Below, one piece after another: positions 35,046-44,584 of a stretch of 64,000 nt of DNA (positions within the stretch are counted from its first letter, which is position 1; every line of letters starts with the position of its first letter). The stretch lies in assembly GCA_002423245.1 (NCBI GenBank), contig DIVD01000028.1, positions 62,001 through 126,000 on the forward strand, written 5' to 3'. The stretch is from Rhodobacteraceae bacterium UBA6141 (GTDB lineage: Bacteria; Pseudomonadota; Alphaproteobacteria; Rhodobacterales; Rhodobacteraceae). The position numbers were made by a program, and so were the translations under genes. Below the pieces are notes generated by a model. The model made no database searches and was not told the origin of the DNA. It was given only the letters and a program-made list of their open reading frames with translations.

Positions 35046-35620
35046 GGATCATCGGCGGCCAGAAGCGCGGGCTGAAGCTCGCCGATCTCGGGGCGGGGGA
35101 CGCGGCCGCGCATCTGCGCCCCACCAGCGACCGGGTGCGCGAGTCGATCTTCAACCTGCTGGTCAACGGCGCCCATGTCGCCGCCGCGGGCGGCAACCCG
35201 ATCCCCGGCGCGCGGGTGCTGGACCTGTTTGCCGGCACCGGCGCGCTGGGGCTGGAGGCGCTGAGCCGCGGCGCCGCCCGCGCTGCCTTCGTCGATGACG
35301 GCGCCGCCGCCCACGCCCTGCTGCGCCGGAATATCGAACTGGCGGGGGCCGCGGGCGCCAGCGATGTCTGGCGCCGCGATGCCACGAAGATGGGCCTGAA
35401 CCGCGGCCCGGCCCATGACCTCGTGTTCCTCGATCCGCCCTATGGCAAGCATCTGGGCGAGGCGGCGCTGGCATCTTGCGTGGCGGGCGGCTGGCTCGCC
35501 CCCGGCGCGGTCGTCGTGTGGGAGGACAGCGCCCCGCCGCTGCCGCCCGAGGGCTTTGTGCTGCTTGACCAGCGCAGATATGGCGATACCGTCATCACCC
35601 TGCTGAAAGCGCCCGCATGA
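35042..35620 (+). CDS. rsmD: 16S rRNA (guanine(966)-N2)-methyltransferase
   Basis: Methylates G966 of 16S rRNA. The 192-residue sequence begins with the characteristic MRIIGGQKRGLKL and LRPTSDRVRESIFNLL. It then shows SAM-binding DLFAGTGALGLEALSRGA and catalytic VFLDPPYGKHLG (the D/N-P-P-Y motif of amino-methyltransferases). The first codon overlaps the end of the reductase gene (ATGA at 35042-35045). Confidence 0.95.
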   Translation: MRIIGGQKRGLKLADLGAGDAAAHLRPTSDRVRESIFNLLVNGAHVAAAGGNPIPGARVLDLFAGTGALGLEALSRGAARAAFVDDGAAAHALLRRNIELAGAAGASDVWRRDATKMGLNRGPAHDLVFLDPPYGKHLGEAALASCVAGGWLAPGAVVVWEDSAPPLPPEGFVLLDQRRYGDTVITLLKAPA

Positions 35621-35643
35621 CCGGCTACATGCCGGCCCCCCGC

Positions 35644-36081
35644 TCAGGCCGCGCGCGACCTCAGCAGGTCGCGGATCTCGGCCAGCAACTGCTCGGACGA
35701 TGGCGCGGCGGGCTTCTCTTCCGGCGGCGCTTCCTCGGCCTTGCGCACAGCGGCTTCCTTGACCCTGTTGACCATCTTCACCAGCAGGAACACGACGAAG
35801 GCGACGATCAGGAAGTTGATCACTGCAGTCAGGAACGAGCCATAGGCAAACACCGGCGCGCCGGCCTCCTTCGCGGCGGCCAGGCTGTCGAACTCACCCT
35901 CGCCCAGATTGATGAACAGGTTCGAAAAATCCATCCCGCCGGTCGCCACGCCGATGATCGGGTTGATCAGGTCGGCCACCATGGAACTCACGATCGCGGT
36001 GAACGCCGCGCCGATAATGATGCCCACCGCCATGTCCATGACATTGCCGCGGGCGATGAAGTCCCTGAATTCTTTCAACAT
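35644..36081 (-). CDS. mscL: Large-conductance mechanosensitive channel
   Basis: A pentameric safety valve of the inner membrane. It has the amphipathic N-terminus [20 protein letters not shown], the pore helix [20 protein letters not shown], a periplasmic loop and the second helix [20 protein letters not shown]. The Glu/Ala-rich C-terminal bundle ends [11 protein letters not shown]. It has 145 residues, close to the E. coli 136. The start is fixed by GGGGGGAC upstream of 36081. It converges with rsmD, only 23 bases between stops. Confidence 0.96.
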   Translation of the reverse strand: MLKEFRDFIARGNVMDMAVGIIIGAAFTAIVSSMVADLINPIIGVATGGMDFSNLFINLGEGEFDSLAAAKEAGAPVFAYGSFLTAVINFLIVAFVVFLLVKMVNRVKEAAVRKAEEAPPEEKPAAPSSEQLLAEIRDLLRSRAA

Positions 36082-36277
36082 CGGGCTGTCCCCCCTTTTT
36101 TGACTCTCGCGCCGGCTGCCGTCTCGTGTGCTGTGCAGCCGCGCAGGCGATACTAACAGATTTCGCACCAAGAGGCTGGTTCTTTTCGCCGGCCAGCCGA
36201 CTACCTTTTGCCGTGACCCCGGGTCCCAGACACCGGGCCCCCCCCGAGTCCCCCTCGCCCCTGCACAGGAACGCCAG

Positions 36278-36979
36278 ATGACCGACCTTTCCGCCTTTCC
36301 GATCACCCGCAAATGGCCGCCGCGCAATCCCTCGGCGATCCAGCTTTACTCGCTGCCCACGCCGAACGGCGTGAAGGTCTCGATCATGCTGGAAGAGACG
36401 GGGCTGCCCTATGATGCGCATCTCGTCTCCTTCGACACGAACGACCAGATGAGCCCCGAGTTCCTGTCCCTGAACCCGAACAACAAGATCCCCGCGATCC
36501 TCGATCCGGCGGGGCCGGACGGGCAGCCGATGCCGCTGTTCGAAAGCGGTGCGATCCTGATCTACCTCGCCGAAAGGTCCGGGATGCTGCTGCCCGAAGG
36601 CGCCGCCCGCTATCAGGTCCTGCAATGGCTGATGTTCCAGGTGGGCGGGATCGGGCCGATGTTCGGCCAGTACGGCTTCTTCCACGCCTTCGCGGGCAAG
36701 GAGATCGAAGATCCGCGCCCCCGCCAGCGCTACGCCGACGAGGCGAAGCGGCTGCTGGGCGTGATGGAGAAACAGCTCGAAGGGCGCGACTGGATCGCCG
36801 GCGACTACTCCATCGCCGACATCGCCATCGCCCCCTGGCTGCGCGGCGCGCGGGAGTTCTACAAGATGGATGCCGATACCGCGGTGGACTGGGGCTCGCT
36901 GAAGAACGTGCCGGCCTACCTCGACCGCTTCCTGGCCCGCCCCGCGGTGCAGCGCGGTCTGGCACAGCCGCCACGCTGA
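36278..36979 (+). CDS. Glutathione S-transferase family protein (YfcG/YghU-like)
   Basis: A 233-residue cytosolic GST-fold protein. The N-terminal thioredoxin-like domain shows [20 protein letters not shown], the cis-proline segment NPNNKIPAI and [14 protein letters not shown] for glutathione binding. The C-terminal helical domain has [20 protein letters not shown]. The NGVKVS segment and overall layout are those of the Nu-class (YfcG/YghU) disulfide-bond reductases rather than classical conjugating enzymes. ACAGGAACG precedes the ATG. It stands alone between mscL (divergent) and pheT (convergent). Confidence 0.88.
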   Translation: MTDLSAFPITRKWPPRNPSAIQLYSLPTPNGVKVSIMLEETGLPYDAHLVSFDTNDQMSPEFLSLNPNNKIPAILDPAGPDGQPMPLFESGAILIYLAERSGMLLPEGAARYQVLQWLMFQVGGIGPMFGQYGFFHAFAGKEIEDPRPRQRYADEAKRLLGVMEKQLEGRDWIAGDYSIADIAIAPWLRGAREFYKMDADTAVDWGSLKNVPAYLDRFLARPAVQRGLAQPPR

Positions 36980-37133
36980 GGGGGGCGAGGCAGGGGCGCT
37001 GCCTCCGCCCGGCGCCATGCGGCCCGTCCGCCTCGGGACATGCGGACAAGGCAAGGGGGCAGGATCGGGTCCGCCCTTCTTGCTGGTCAAAATATCCCAC
37101 GGGGGTGCGGGGGTGTGAAACCCCGCCGCGCCC

Positions 37134-39530
37134 TCAGCCGCGCAAGCTGCCGCCGGTCGCCTTGCCCACCTTCTCGATGATCTTCGCCGACACCGCAGCG
37201 ATCTCTTCCTCGGTCAGGGTGCGCGCCTGCGGTTGCAGCCGCACGGTGATGGCGAGCGATTTCTTGCCCGCTCCCATCTGCGCCTCGGCCTTCTCGCCGG
37301 CGAACTGGTCGAACACCCGGACGCTTTCGATCAGCGTCCTGTCGGCGCCGGCGGCGGCGTTGACGAGGCTCAGCGCCTCCACCCCGGCATCGACCACGAA
37401 GGCAAAGTCGCGGTCCACCGCCTGCAAGTCCGACAGCACCAGCGCGGGGCGGGTCGGGGTCTTCGCCCTGGGGAAGGGCACGGCGTCGAGGAACAGCGTG
37501 AAGGCCACCGCCGGGCCCTTCACGTCCATCGCGCGCAGCACCCTTGGATGCACCTCGCCGAAGGCGCACAGCACCTTGGGACCCAGCGCCATCACGCCCG
37601 ACCGGCCCGGATGCCACCAGCCGGGCGCCTTGCGGGCGATCTGCATCTTCGCGGGCGCGCCGATTTCCGACAGCACCGCCTCGGCATCGGCCTTCGCGTC
37701 GTAGATGTCCACCGGCCGCCGGCTGGCAAACATGTCGCGGGGGGCGCTGGCGCCGACCAGAAGGCCCGCCGCCTGCAGGTGCTGCTCACCCGGCTCGCCG
37801 CCGTGGAAGGCCGGCCCCACCTCGAACAGCGCCAGATCGGCAAAACCGCGCGCCTGGTTGCGCGCCGCCGCCGCCAGCAGGCCGGGCAGCAGGTCGGGGC
37901 GCATATGGGTCATTTCCGACGAGATCGGGTTCTCGATCCGGCAGGCATCGGAGCCGCCGCCGAACAACTCGGCGCTGCCGCGGTCGATGAAGCTGTAGGT
38001 CACGCATTCGTTGTAGCCAAGCGCGGCCAGCATCCGCCGCGCGGCGCGCTCGCGCACCTGCATCGGCGTCAGGATCGTGCCCGGCACCCCCGCATCGCCG
38101 CGCAGCAGCGGCTTGCCGGCCAGTTTCGTCAGCGAGGCGATGCGGGCCACCTCCTCGATCAGGTCCGCCTCTCCCTGCACGTCCGGGCGCCACGAGGGCG
38201 GCGTCGCCATCTCGCCCGCCAGCGTGAAGCCAAGCGCCTCCAGCGTCGCACGCTGGTCGGCCTCGGGGATCTCCATGCCCACGAGGCTGACGACGCGGGC
38301 CGGGTCCAGCCGGTAGGCGCGCGTGGTATCGGGCGCGGCGCCGGCCACCGCCAGATCCGATGCCTCGCCGCCGCAAAGCTCGAGGATCATCCGCGTCGCA
38401 AGTTCCATCCCCGGTTCGGTGAAGGCCGGGTCGATGCCACGCTCGAAGCGATAGCGCGCGTCGGAGGCGATGCGCAGCGCCCGGCCGGTCGCCGCCGTGG
38501 TGATCGGGTCGAAATAGGCGGATTCGAGGAACACCTCGGTCGTCGCCGCGGAACAGCCCGAAGCCGCGCCGCCCATCACGCCGCCAAGGCTTTGCACCCC
38601 CGCCGCATCGGCGATCACCGTCATCCCGGGTCGCAGGGCATAGGTCTTGCCGTCGAGCGCGGTCAGGCTCTCGCCCTCCCGCGCCGAGCGCACCACCAGC
38701 CCGCCCTCGACCTTGGCCGCGTCGAACACATGCAGCGGGCGGTTCAGATCGAAGGTGAAGAGGTTGGTGATGTCCACCAGCGCCGAGATCGGCCGCAGCC
38801 CGATGGCGAGCAGTCGGCGTTGCAGCCAGTCGGGGCTGGGGCCGTTCCGCACGCCGCGGATCACCCGGCCGATGAAATGCGGGCAGGCCCTGTCCGCCAC
38901 CTCGGGCGCCAGCGTCACCGGAACCGGGCAGGGAAAGCTGCCCGGCACCGGCACCACCTCCAGCGGTTTGAGCGTGCCGAGCCCCCGCGCGGCCAGATCG
39001 CGCGCGATGCCGCGCACGCCAAGCGCGTCGGGCCGGTTCGGCGTGACCTTGATATGGATCACCGGGTCGTTCAGCCCGGCATAGTCGATATATCGCTGGC
39101 CGACCTTCGCATCGTCCGGCAGTTCGATGATCCCCTCATGGTCGTCATTGACCTGCAACTCGCGGCCCGAGCACAACATGCCCTGGCTTTCGATCCCGCG
39201 GATCTTGCCGACCTGGATGGTGCTGTCGATCCCCGGCACATGGTCGCCCGGCTTGGCCACCACGACATGAATTCCCGCCCGCGCATTGGGCGCGCCGCAG
39301 ATGATCTGCCGCTCGCCCTCGTCGGTGTCCACGATGCAGACGCGCAGCTTGTCGGCATCGGGATGCTTTTCCGCCGCCTTGACATAGCCGATGGTGAAGC
39401 GGCCCAGCGTGTCCTCGGGGTTGTGCACCTCCTCGACCTCGAGCCCGAGATCGGTGAGCGCATAGAGGATCTCGTCAAGGCTCGCCGCCGTGTCGAGATG
39501 GGATTTGAGCCAGGAGAGGGTGAATTTCAT
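37134..39530 (-). CDS. pheT: Phenylalanine-tRNA ligase beta subunit
   Basis: The 798-residue beta chain of PheRS. It has an N-terminal MKFTLSWLKSHLDT, a tRNA-binding/EMAP-II-like domain (YVKAAEKHPDADKLRVCIVD), the B3/B4 editing domain, the B5 domain and the C-terminal anticodon-binding FDX-ACB domain (DLQAVDRDFAFVVDAGV). Normal length. The start at 39530 follows a weak AGAGAGCA-type site. A 182-base gap separates it from an AT-rich small gene that itself follows pheS, so the usual tight pheS-pheT coupling is broken here. Confidence 0.96.
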   Translation of the reverse strand: MKFTLSWLKSHLDTAASLDEILYALTDLGLEVEEVHNPEDTLGRFTIGYVKAAEKHPDADKLRVCIVDTDEGERQIICGAPNARAGIHVVVAKPGDHVPGIDSTIQVGKIRGIESQGMLCSGRELQVNDDHEGIIELPDDAKVGQRYIDYAGLNDPVIHIKVTPNRPDALGVRGIARDLAARGLGTLKPLEVVPVPGSFPCPVPVTLAPEVADRACPHFIGRVIRGVRNGPSPDWLQRRLLAIGLRPISALVDITNLFTFDLNRPLHVFDAAKVEGGLVVRSAREGESLTALDGKTYALRPGMTVIADAAGVQSLGGVMGGAASGCSAATTEVFLESAYFDPITTAATGRALRIASDARYRFERGIDPAFTEPGMELATRMILELCGGEASDLAVAGAAPDTTRAYRLDPARVVSLVGMEIPEADQRATLEALGFTLAGEMATPPSWRPDVQGEADLIEEVARIASLTKLAGKPLLRGDAGVPGTILTPMQVRERAARRMLAALGYNECVTYSFIDRGSAELFGGGSDACRIENPISSEMTHMRPDLLPGLLAAAARNQARGFADLALFEVGPAFHGGEPGEQHLQAAGLLVGASAPRDMFASRRPVDIYDAKADAEAVLSEIGAPAKMQIARKAPGWWHPGRSGVMALGPKVLCAFGEVHPRVLRAMDVKGPAVAFTLFLDAVPFPRAKTPTRPALVLSDLQAVDRDFAFVVDAGVEALSLVNAAAGADRTLIESVRVFDQFAGEKAEAQMGAGKKSLAITVRLQPQARTLTEEEIAAVSAKIIEKVGKATGGSLRG

Positions 39531-39712
39531 TGATATGCTCTCTGTCCGGCCGCGCCCGTGCGCCGGAGTCTCGAGTTTCGTTGCCAGATACTCGGCTGGA
39601 AGGGGTGGCTTCCCTTGGCCAGAAGTCCAAATTTCCAAAATTGTTGGGATGCGCGGCGGGCGCACAACTCAAGAGCGGGTAGCCGCCCATCCCAAACGCA
39701 CAAAGTAGCGGC

Positions 39713-39997
39713 TTAATCTTCTTCGTAGGTTTCTCGCACGTTGCTTAGAAGTTGGTTTCCCCGCGCAACAGTCCCGTCTTCCAAGAGAACGTCACAGGTG
39801 TATCCAGGATAGATCTCGGCAAACTTATCCCTGAACTGGCTCACTCGCCATGCGCTGCGCGATTTCTTACTGCAAGGCCAGTTCGGAAGCACACCATTCA
39901 GCTTCACGTCAATGGGCTCTCTGTTCGCCCCAACAACAATGATATCAAAACCTTCAAGTTCCGCTATCCTGCGTACGCGAGTTGCTACTGTCGTCAT
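39713..39997 (-). CDS. Unknown 94-residue protein inserted between pheS and pheT, atypical composition
   Basis: A small acidic/basic mixed protein beginning MTTVATRVRRIAELEGFDII and ending RGNQLLSNVRETYEED. No signal, membrane segment or catalytic motif is seen. Reality as a gene is supported by a near-perfect AAGGAGAG seven bases before the ATG at 39997, placed 20 bases after the pheS stop. Composition is unlike every neighbour: roughly 50% GC, with codons avoided elsewhere in the window (GTA, ATA, AGA, ACA, CTA, TTG, GGA). This points to recent acquisition. The segment SAWRVSQFRDKFAEIYPGYT looks like a structured core. I do not recognise a function. A phage- or plasmid-derived small protein is possible. 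Confidence 0.75.
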   Translation of the reverse strand: MTTVATRVRRIAELEGFDIIVVGANREPIDVKLNGVLPNWPCSKKSRSAWRVSQFRDKFAEIYPGYTCDVLLEDGTVARGNQLLSNVRETYEED

Positions 39998-40017
39998 CTA
40001 ACTCTCCTTCTGAACTT

Positions 40018-41100
40018 TCACCTGCTCAACCCCCCGAACACCGTCGGCACGTCCAGCGCGCTGAACCCATAGTGCCGCAGCCAGCGCAGATCGCTCTCGA
40101 AGAACGCGCGCAGGTCGGGGATGCCATATTTTAGCATGGCGATGCGGTCGATGCCCATGCCGAAGGCGAAGCCCTGCCATTCGGCCGGGTCCACGCCCGC
40201 GGCGGAGAGCACCTTGGGATGGACCATGCCCGACCCCAGGATCTCCATCCAGCTCTCGCCCGGCCCGATCTTCAGCTGGCCGCCCTCCCACGAACAGCGG
40301 ATGTCCACCTCGGCCGAGGGTTCGGTGAAGGGGAAATGGCTGGCGCGGAAGCGCAGCTCGATCTCGGGCACCTCGAAATAGGTGCGGCAGAACTCCTCCA
40401 GCACCCATTTGAGGTTGGCCATGCTGATGTCCCGGTCGACGGCGAGGCCCTCGACCTGATGGAACATCGGCGTGTGGGTCTGGTCCATGTCCATGCGATA
40501 GACGCGGCCGGGGGCGATCACCCGGATCGGCGCGCCCCGCTCGGCCATGGCGCGGATCTGCACCGGGCTGGTATGGGTGCGCAGCACATGCGGCGGGCGG
40601 TCGTCGCCGGGCGCGCGGGCCATGAAGAAGGTGTCATGCTCCTGCCGCGCCGGATGCTCGGGCGGGATGTTCAGCGCGTCGAAGTTGAACCAGTCGCTTT
40701 CGATCTGCGGCCCCTCGGCCACGGCAAAACCCATGTCGGCGAAGATCGCGGTGACCTCGTCCGTCACTTGGCTGACGGGGTGGATGCTGCCCCTCCGGCG
40801 CGGGCGGCCCGGCAGGGTCACGTCCAGCCATTCGGCGCGCAGGCGCTCGTCCAGCGCGGCATCGGCCAGGGCGGCCTTCTTGCCGCGCAGGGCGGCGTCG
40901 ATCTCGTCCTTCAGGCGGTTCAGCGCGGCACCGGTAGTCTGCCGTTCCTCGGGCGACATCTGGCCAAGCTCGCGCATCTTCAGGCTGATCTCGCCCTTCT
41001 TGCCAAGCGCGGCAAGACGCAGGGCCTCCAACGCGGCCTCATCCCGGGCGGCAGCGATGCCCTCCAGATACTTGCGCTTCAGAGCGTCCAACCCGTCCAT
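40018..41100 (-). CDS. pheS: Phenylalanine-tRNA ligase alpha subunit
   Basis: The catalytic alpha chain, 360 residues. An N-terminal coiled-coil arm ([20 protein letters not shown]) is followed by the class II core. Motif 2 lies in [39 protein letters not shown] follows, and motif 3 is in [20 protein letters not shown]. The Phe pocket is normal in appearance. It is followed by the AT-rich small gene and then pheT on the same strand. Confidence 0.97.
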   Translation of the reverse strand: MDGLDALKRKYLEGIAAARDEAALEALRLAALGKKGEISLKMRELGQMSPEERQTTGAALNRLKDEIDAALRGKKAALADAALDERLRAEWLDVTLPGRPRRRGSIHPVSQVTDEVTAIFADMGFAVAEGPQIESDWFNFDALNIPPEHPARQEHDTFFMARAPGDDRPPHVLRTHTSPVQIRAMAERGAPIRVIAPGRVYRMDMDQTHTPMFHQVEGLAVDRDISMANLKWVLEEFCRTYFEVPEIELRFRASHFPFTEPSAEVDIRCSWEGGQLKIGPGESWMEILGSGMVHPKVLSAAGVDPAEWQGFAFGMGIDRIAMLKYGIPDLRAFFESDLRWLRHYGFSALDVPTVFGGLSR

Positions 41101-41214
41101 GTTCCATCTCCGGCACTGTGCGGCGCTTTGCTAGCACAGAGGGCCGGGGATGCAAATGCGGGGATCGGCAATAGTGCCGGGCCGGGCGCGGCAGGCCGAG
41201 GCAGGCCCGGCAAA

Positions 41215-41243
41215 AGGCCCCGCTGGCAGTGCCGGCGGGGCCT
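41215..41243 (-). terminator. Rho-independent terminator of rpmI-rplT
   Basis: On the minus strand, AGGCCCCGCCGGC-ACT-GCCAGCGGGGCCT forms a 13-bp stem with one G-T pair and a 3-base loop, followed by TTTTG. It lies 25 bases beyond the rplT stop. Confidence 0.85.
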
Positions 41244-41267
41244 CGGGAACTGCGCCGCCAGGGCCGG

Positions 41268-41633
41268 TCAGGCCGGGATGGCGGCCCTGGCCTGCGCGGC
41301 GATGGCGTTGAACGCCTCGGGCTCGTGCACCGCCAGATCGGCCAGCACCTTGCGGTCCACCTCGATCCCGGCAAGCGCCAGACCGTTGATGAAGCGCGAA
41401 TAGGTGAATTCGGGGTCGAACATCCGCACGGCCGCGTTGATCCGCTGGATCCACAGCGCGCGGAAATTGCGCTTGCGCACCTTGCGGTCGCGGGTGGCGT
41501 ATTGCTGCGCCTTGTCCACGGCCTGCGTGGCGGTGCGGAAGTTGCGGCTGCGCGCGCTGTAATAGCCGGCGGCCTTCTTGATCACCTTGCGGTGGCGGGC
41601 ATGGGTGACCACACCGGATTTGACACGGGACAT
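41268..41633 (-). CDS. rplT: 50S ribosomal protein L20
   Basis: Binds 23S rRNA and is needed for early 50S assembly. The 121 residues are typical: basic N-terminal arm ([20 protein letters not shown]), [20 protein letters not shown], and the globular RRINAAVR-type segment ([20 protein letters not shown] followed by [13 protein letters not shown]). It follows rpmI by 12 bases. infC, which often leads this operon, is not next to it here. Confidence 0.97.
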   Translation of the reverse strand: MSRVKSGVVTHARHRKVIKKAAGYYSARSRNFRTATQAVDKAQQYATRDRKVRKRNFRALWIQRINAAVRMFDPEFTYSRFINGLALAGIEVDRKVLADLAVHEPEAFNAIAAQARAAIPA

Positions 41634-41645
41634 CTCTGTGGCTCC

Positions 41646-41846
41646 TTACCGGTCGTAGGGCATGTATTTCTTGACGATCTTCGCATCCGACGCGGACAGG
41701 ATCATGGTCCCGGTCACGTCGCGGATGAATTTCGTCGAGCGCTTGATCATGCCGTGCCGCTTGCCGGCCGGGCCTGCCTTCACCTTGCCGGTGGCCGTGA
41801 AGGAGAACCGCTTCTTCGCAGCGGATTTGGTCTTCATCTTGGGCAT
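41646..41846 (-). CDS. rpmI: 50S ribosomal protein L35
   Basis: A 66-residue basic protein: [20 protein letters not shown], then [20 protein letters not shown] and the ending KKYMPYDR. The start at 41846 (MPKMKTKS) has the AAAGAGGAG ribosome site; an upstream in-frame ATG adds two residues and overlaps that site. First gene of the rpmI-rplT operon. Confidence 0.96.
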   Translation of the reverse strand: MPKMKTKSAAKKRFSFTATGKVKAGPAGKRHGMIKRSTKFIRDVTGTMILSASDAKIVKKYMPYDR

Positions 41847-41990
41847 TTCCATCTCCTCTTTCGAGTTTGGTTATCCGCGCGACTCGGCATGCCACTTCGG
41901 CCGGTCCCGCGTGCAGAGCGCGCCCTATAGACGCGCTCTGCCGCCGTGGCAAGGGGCAAAGCGGCGCGGCCGGCCGCGGAACCGGGCGGC

Positions 41991-42215
41991 TCAGCGCAGC
42001 AGCCGCGACGCGACGTTCAGCAGCACGTCGGGGATTTCGCGCATCTCGTATCCGCCCGGCTTGGTCATCACCGCAAAGAGGATGAAGCCGGCCCCCAGCG
42101 TGAAGGCGAGCGCGGCGGCGCGCGGCGGGCGGCTGTCGGAAAACGCGCTCACCAGCGCGGGGATGGCGAGGATCGCCAGCACGATCCCGGCCGCAAGCGC
42201 GTAGTCGCTGTCCAT
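41991..42215 (-). CDS. Small two-helix membrane protein, unknown function
   Basis: A 74-residue protein with two hydrophobic helices: DYALAAGIVLAILAIPALVS and ALAFTLGAGFILFAVMTKPG, separated by SDSRPPRA. The C-terminus (YEMREIPDVLLNVASRLLR) is amphipathic. GGAG lies 8 bases before the ATG at 42215. Coding bias matches the window. Similar short proteins near pyruvate kinase and ribosomal genes occur in related genomes as hypotheticals, by my recollection. It begins 43 bases after the pyk stop on the same strand, so it is probably co-transcribed with pyk. Confidence 0.8.
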   Translation of the reverse strand: MDSDYALAAGIVLAILAIPALVSAFSDSRPPRAAALAFTLGAGFILFAVMTKPGGYEMREIPDVLLNVASRLLR

Positions 42216-42258
42216 TCCCGATGCTCCGACCCCCGCGGGGCCGCCGCCCCGGCGCCCA

Positions 42259-43704
42259 TCATTCGGGATCGGTGCGGAAAATCAACCGCTCGTCGCAGGG
42301 CGCGACGCGCAGGATGTTGGTGGTGCCCTGCACGTTGAAGGGCACCCCGGCGGTGACCAGCACCTGGTCCGTCTCGGTCGCGAAGCCTTCGGCACGGGCG
42401 GCGCGGGCGGCGCCGACCACCGCCATCTTGAAGCGGTCCACCGGCTCGCAATAGGTGCAGTGCACCCCCCATGTCAGGCACAGGCGCCGCAGCACCGATT
42501 GCACCGGGGTCAGCGCGATGATGGGCACGCGCGGGCGTTCGCGCGCGACGAGGTTCACGGTCTTGCCGCTTTGCGTGTAGCAGCAGATCGCCTTGATGTC
42601 GGTCGTCTCGGACAGTTCGCGCGCCGCGGCGACGATGCCGTCGGCAACGGTCTTGCGTTTGGCGCTGCGGCTGGCCTCGATCACGTCGCGATAGGTGGGA
42701 TCGGTCTCGACCGACCGGGCGACGTTGTCCATCATCTTGACCGCGTCGATCGGATAGCGCCCCGTCGCCGATTCCGCCGACAGCATCACCGCATCGGCGC
42801 CCTCATAGATCGCATGCGCCACGTCCGACACCTCGGCCCGCGTCGGGACCGGGCTTTCGATCATCGATTCAAGCATCTGCGTCGCCACGATCACCGGCGT
42901 GCCCGCGGCGCGGCACTTGCGCACCAGCCGCTTCTGGATCGGCGGCACCGTGTAGACCGGCAGTTCCACCCCCAGATCGCCGCGCGCCACCATGATCCCG
43001 TCCGAGACGGCGAGGATCTCGTCGAACGCGCTCAGCGCCGCGGGTTTCTCGATCTTGGCCATGATCGCACAGCGCCCGCGCGCAAGATCCCGCGCCTCGG
43101 TCACGTCCTCGGCGCGCTGCACGAAGGACAGCGCCAGCCAGTCGGCGCCGAGATCGCAGGCAAATTCCAGATCCGCGCGGTCCTTGCCCGACAACGCCGC
43201 CAGCGGCAGCACCACATCGGGCAGGTTCACCCCCTTGCGGTTGGAGATGGTGCCGCCCGAGGTGACGATGCAATCGGCATGGTCCGGGCCGCAGTCCAGC
43301 ACCTTCAGGGCGATCTTGCCGTCGTTGACCAGCAGCGTCGCGCCTGGCCGCAGCGCCTCGAAAATCTCGCGATGCGGCAGGCAGACGCGGTGGCCGTCGC
43401 CGGGCGTCTCATCAAGATCGAAACGGAAGGGCTGACCCTCCTCCAGATCCGCGGCGCCGTTGGCGAAGACGCCCACCCGCAGCTTCGGCCCCTGCAGATC
43501 CGCCAGCACGCCGATCGGGCGGCCGGTATCGGCCTCGATCCGGCGGATGATGTCATAGCGCGCCTTCTGCTCGGCATGGGTGCCGTGGCTCATGTTCAGG
43601 CGGAACACGTCGGCCCCCGCCTCGAACAGCGCGCGGATGGTCTGGTAATCGCTGGAGGCCGGCCCGAGGGTCGCCACGATCTTGACCTTACGAAGGCGTC
43701 TCAT
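42259..43704 (-). CDS. pyk: Pyruvate kinase
   Basis: Converts phosphoenolpyruvate and ADP to pyruvate and ATP. The start at 43704 gives MRRLRKVKIVATLGPASSDY, with the N-terminal KIVATLGPAS block and the substrate Arg in DVFRLNMSHGTH. The active-site signature is IMAKIEKPAALSAFDEILAV followed by SDGIMVARGDLGVELP, and ATQMLESMI and MLSAESATGRYPIDAVKMM complete the barrel. The C-terminal regulatory domain ends with the usual PFNVQGTTNILRV. It has 481 residues, normal length. GAGGCAGG precedes the ATG. Confidence 0.97.
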   Translation of the reverse strand: MRRLRKVKIVATLGPASSDYQTIRALFEAGADVFRLNMSHGTHAEQKARYDIIRRIEADTGRPIGVLADLQGPKLRVGVFANGAADLEEGQPFRFDLDETPGDGHRVCLPHREIFEALRPGATLLVNDGKIALKVLDCGPDHADCIVTSGGTISNRKGVNLPDVVLPLAALSGKDRADLEFACDLGADWLALSFVQRAEDVTEARDLARGRCAIMAKIEKPAALSAFDEILAVSDGIMVARGDLGVELPVYTVPPIQKRLVRKCRAAGTPVIVATQMLESMIESPVPTRAEVSDVAHAIYEGADAVMLSAESATGRYPIDAVKMMDNVARSVETDPTYRDVIEASRSAKRKTVADGIVAAARELSETTDIKAICCYTQSGKTVNLVARERPRVPIIALTPVQSVLRRLCLTWGVHCTYCEPVDRFKMAVVGAARAARAEGFATETDQVLVTAGVPFNVQGTTNILRVAPCDERLIFRTDPE

Positions 43705-43832
43705 CCTGCCTCGTCCCCTGTCGTTCTGTGTTTTCCTGGTGGCCCAGCCCTCTATGGCCGAAATTCCCCCTGCTCGCAACTGGCGCCCGGCGCCGGCTTG
43801 TCCTAAACCGGGCAGAGCACAGGAACACGACA

Positions 43833-44573
43833 ATGCCCCATACCCCTTATGAAATCATTGGCGAAGACCGCCCCTCGCGCTGGCTGGTGACCTGCGATCA
43901 CGCCACGAACACGGTTCCGGCAGAGGTGGGCGGCGGCAGCCTTGGCCTCGCGCCCGAGGACATGGCGCGGCATATTGCCTATGATGTGGGCGCTGCGGGA
44001 GTGACGCGGCATCTGGCGGCGCGGCTGGATGCGCCTGCGATCCTGTCGAACTTCTCGCGCCTGGTGATCGACCCGAACCGCGGCGAGGATGACCCGACGC
44101 TGCTGATGCGGCTTTACGACGGCACCATCATCCCCGCCAACCGCCATGCCGATGCGGCAGAGCTGGAACGGCGGCTGGCGGCCTGTCACCGCCCCTATCA
44201 CGCCGCCTATGCGCGGCTTGCCGCCCGCCGCCCCGACACCGTGATCTGCGCCGTGCACAGCTTCACCCCGCGGCTGAACGGCCGTGCGCCACGGCCCTGG
44301 CAGGTCGGCATCCTGCACTCGCATCTCGACAGCCGGCTGGCGCGGCCGCTGATCGCGCGGCTGGCGGCCACCGGGCTTTGCGTCGGCGACAACGAACCCT
44401 ATCTTGGGCATCTCGACGGTGACGCGATCGACCGGCACGCGCTGCAACCGGGGCGCCCGAACGTGCTGATCGAGCTGCGCAACGACCTGATCGCCACCGA
44501 CGAGGGCCAGCGGGAATGGGCGGACCGCCTTGCCCCGATCCTCGAGGAGAGCCTGGCCGAAACCGGATTGTGA
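43833..44573 (+). CDS. N-formylglutamate amidohydrolase family protein
   Basis: A zinc amidohydrolase of the family that releases formate from N-formyl-L-glutamate in histidine degradation (HutG). It has 246 residues with LVTCDHATNTVPAEVGGG, YDVGAAGVTRHLAARLDAPA, SRLVIDPNRGEDDP (conserved R-x3-D-x-NR) and ICAVHSFTPRLNG, then VLIELRNDLI with the Glu ligand. No other hut gene is nearby. It converges on a cluster for D-glutamate processing, so it might deacylate another N-acyl-glutamate instead; that is inference only. The DUF1244 gene follows 11 bases later. Confidence 0.88.
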   Translation: MPHTPYEIIGEDRPSRWLVTCDHATNTVPAEVGGGSLGLAPEDMARHIAYDVGAAGVTRHLAARLDAPAILSNFSRLVIDPNRGEDDPTLLMRLYDGTIIPANRHADAAELERRLAACHRPYHAAYARLAARRPDTVICAVHSFTPRLNGRAPRPWQVGILHSHLDSRLARPLIARLAATGLCVGDNEPYLGHLDGDAIDRHALQPGRPNVLIELRNDLIATDEGQREWADRLAPILEESLAETGL

Positions 44574-44584
44574 GGGAGACCGCG

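Noticed and set aside
37233..39533. Plus-strand open frame of about 766 codons opposite pheT
   Set aside because: Composition is His/Arg/Gln-rich antisense noise; pheT on the other strand is complete and homologous throughout.
39531..39712. A second small gene between the alien gene and pheT
   Set aside because: A short minus-strand frame crosses into pheT but lacks a ribosome site and coding bias; the segment looks like untranslated flank of the insertion.
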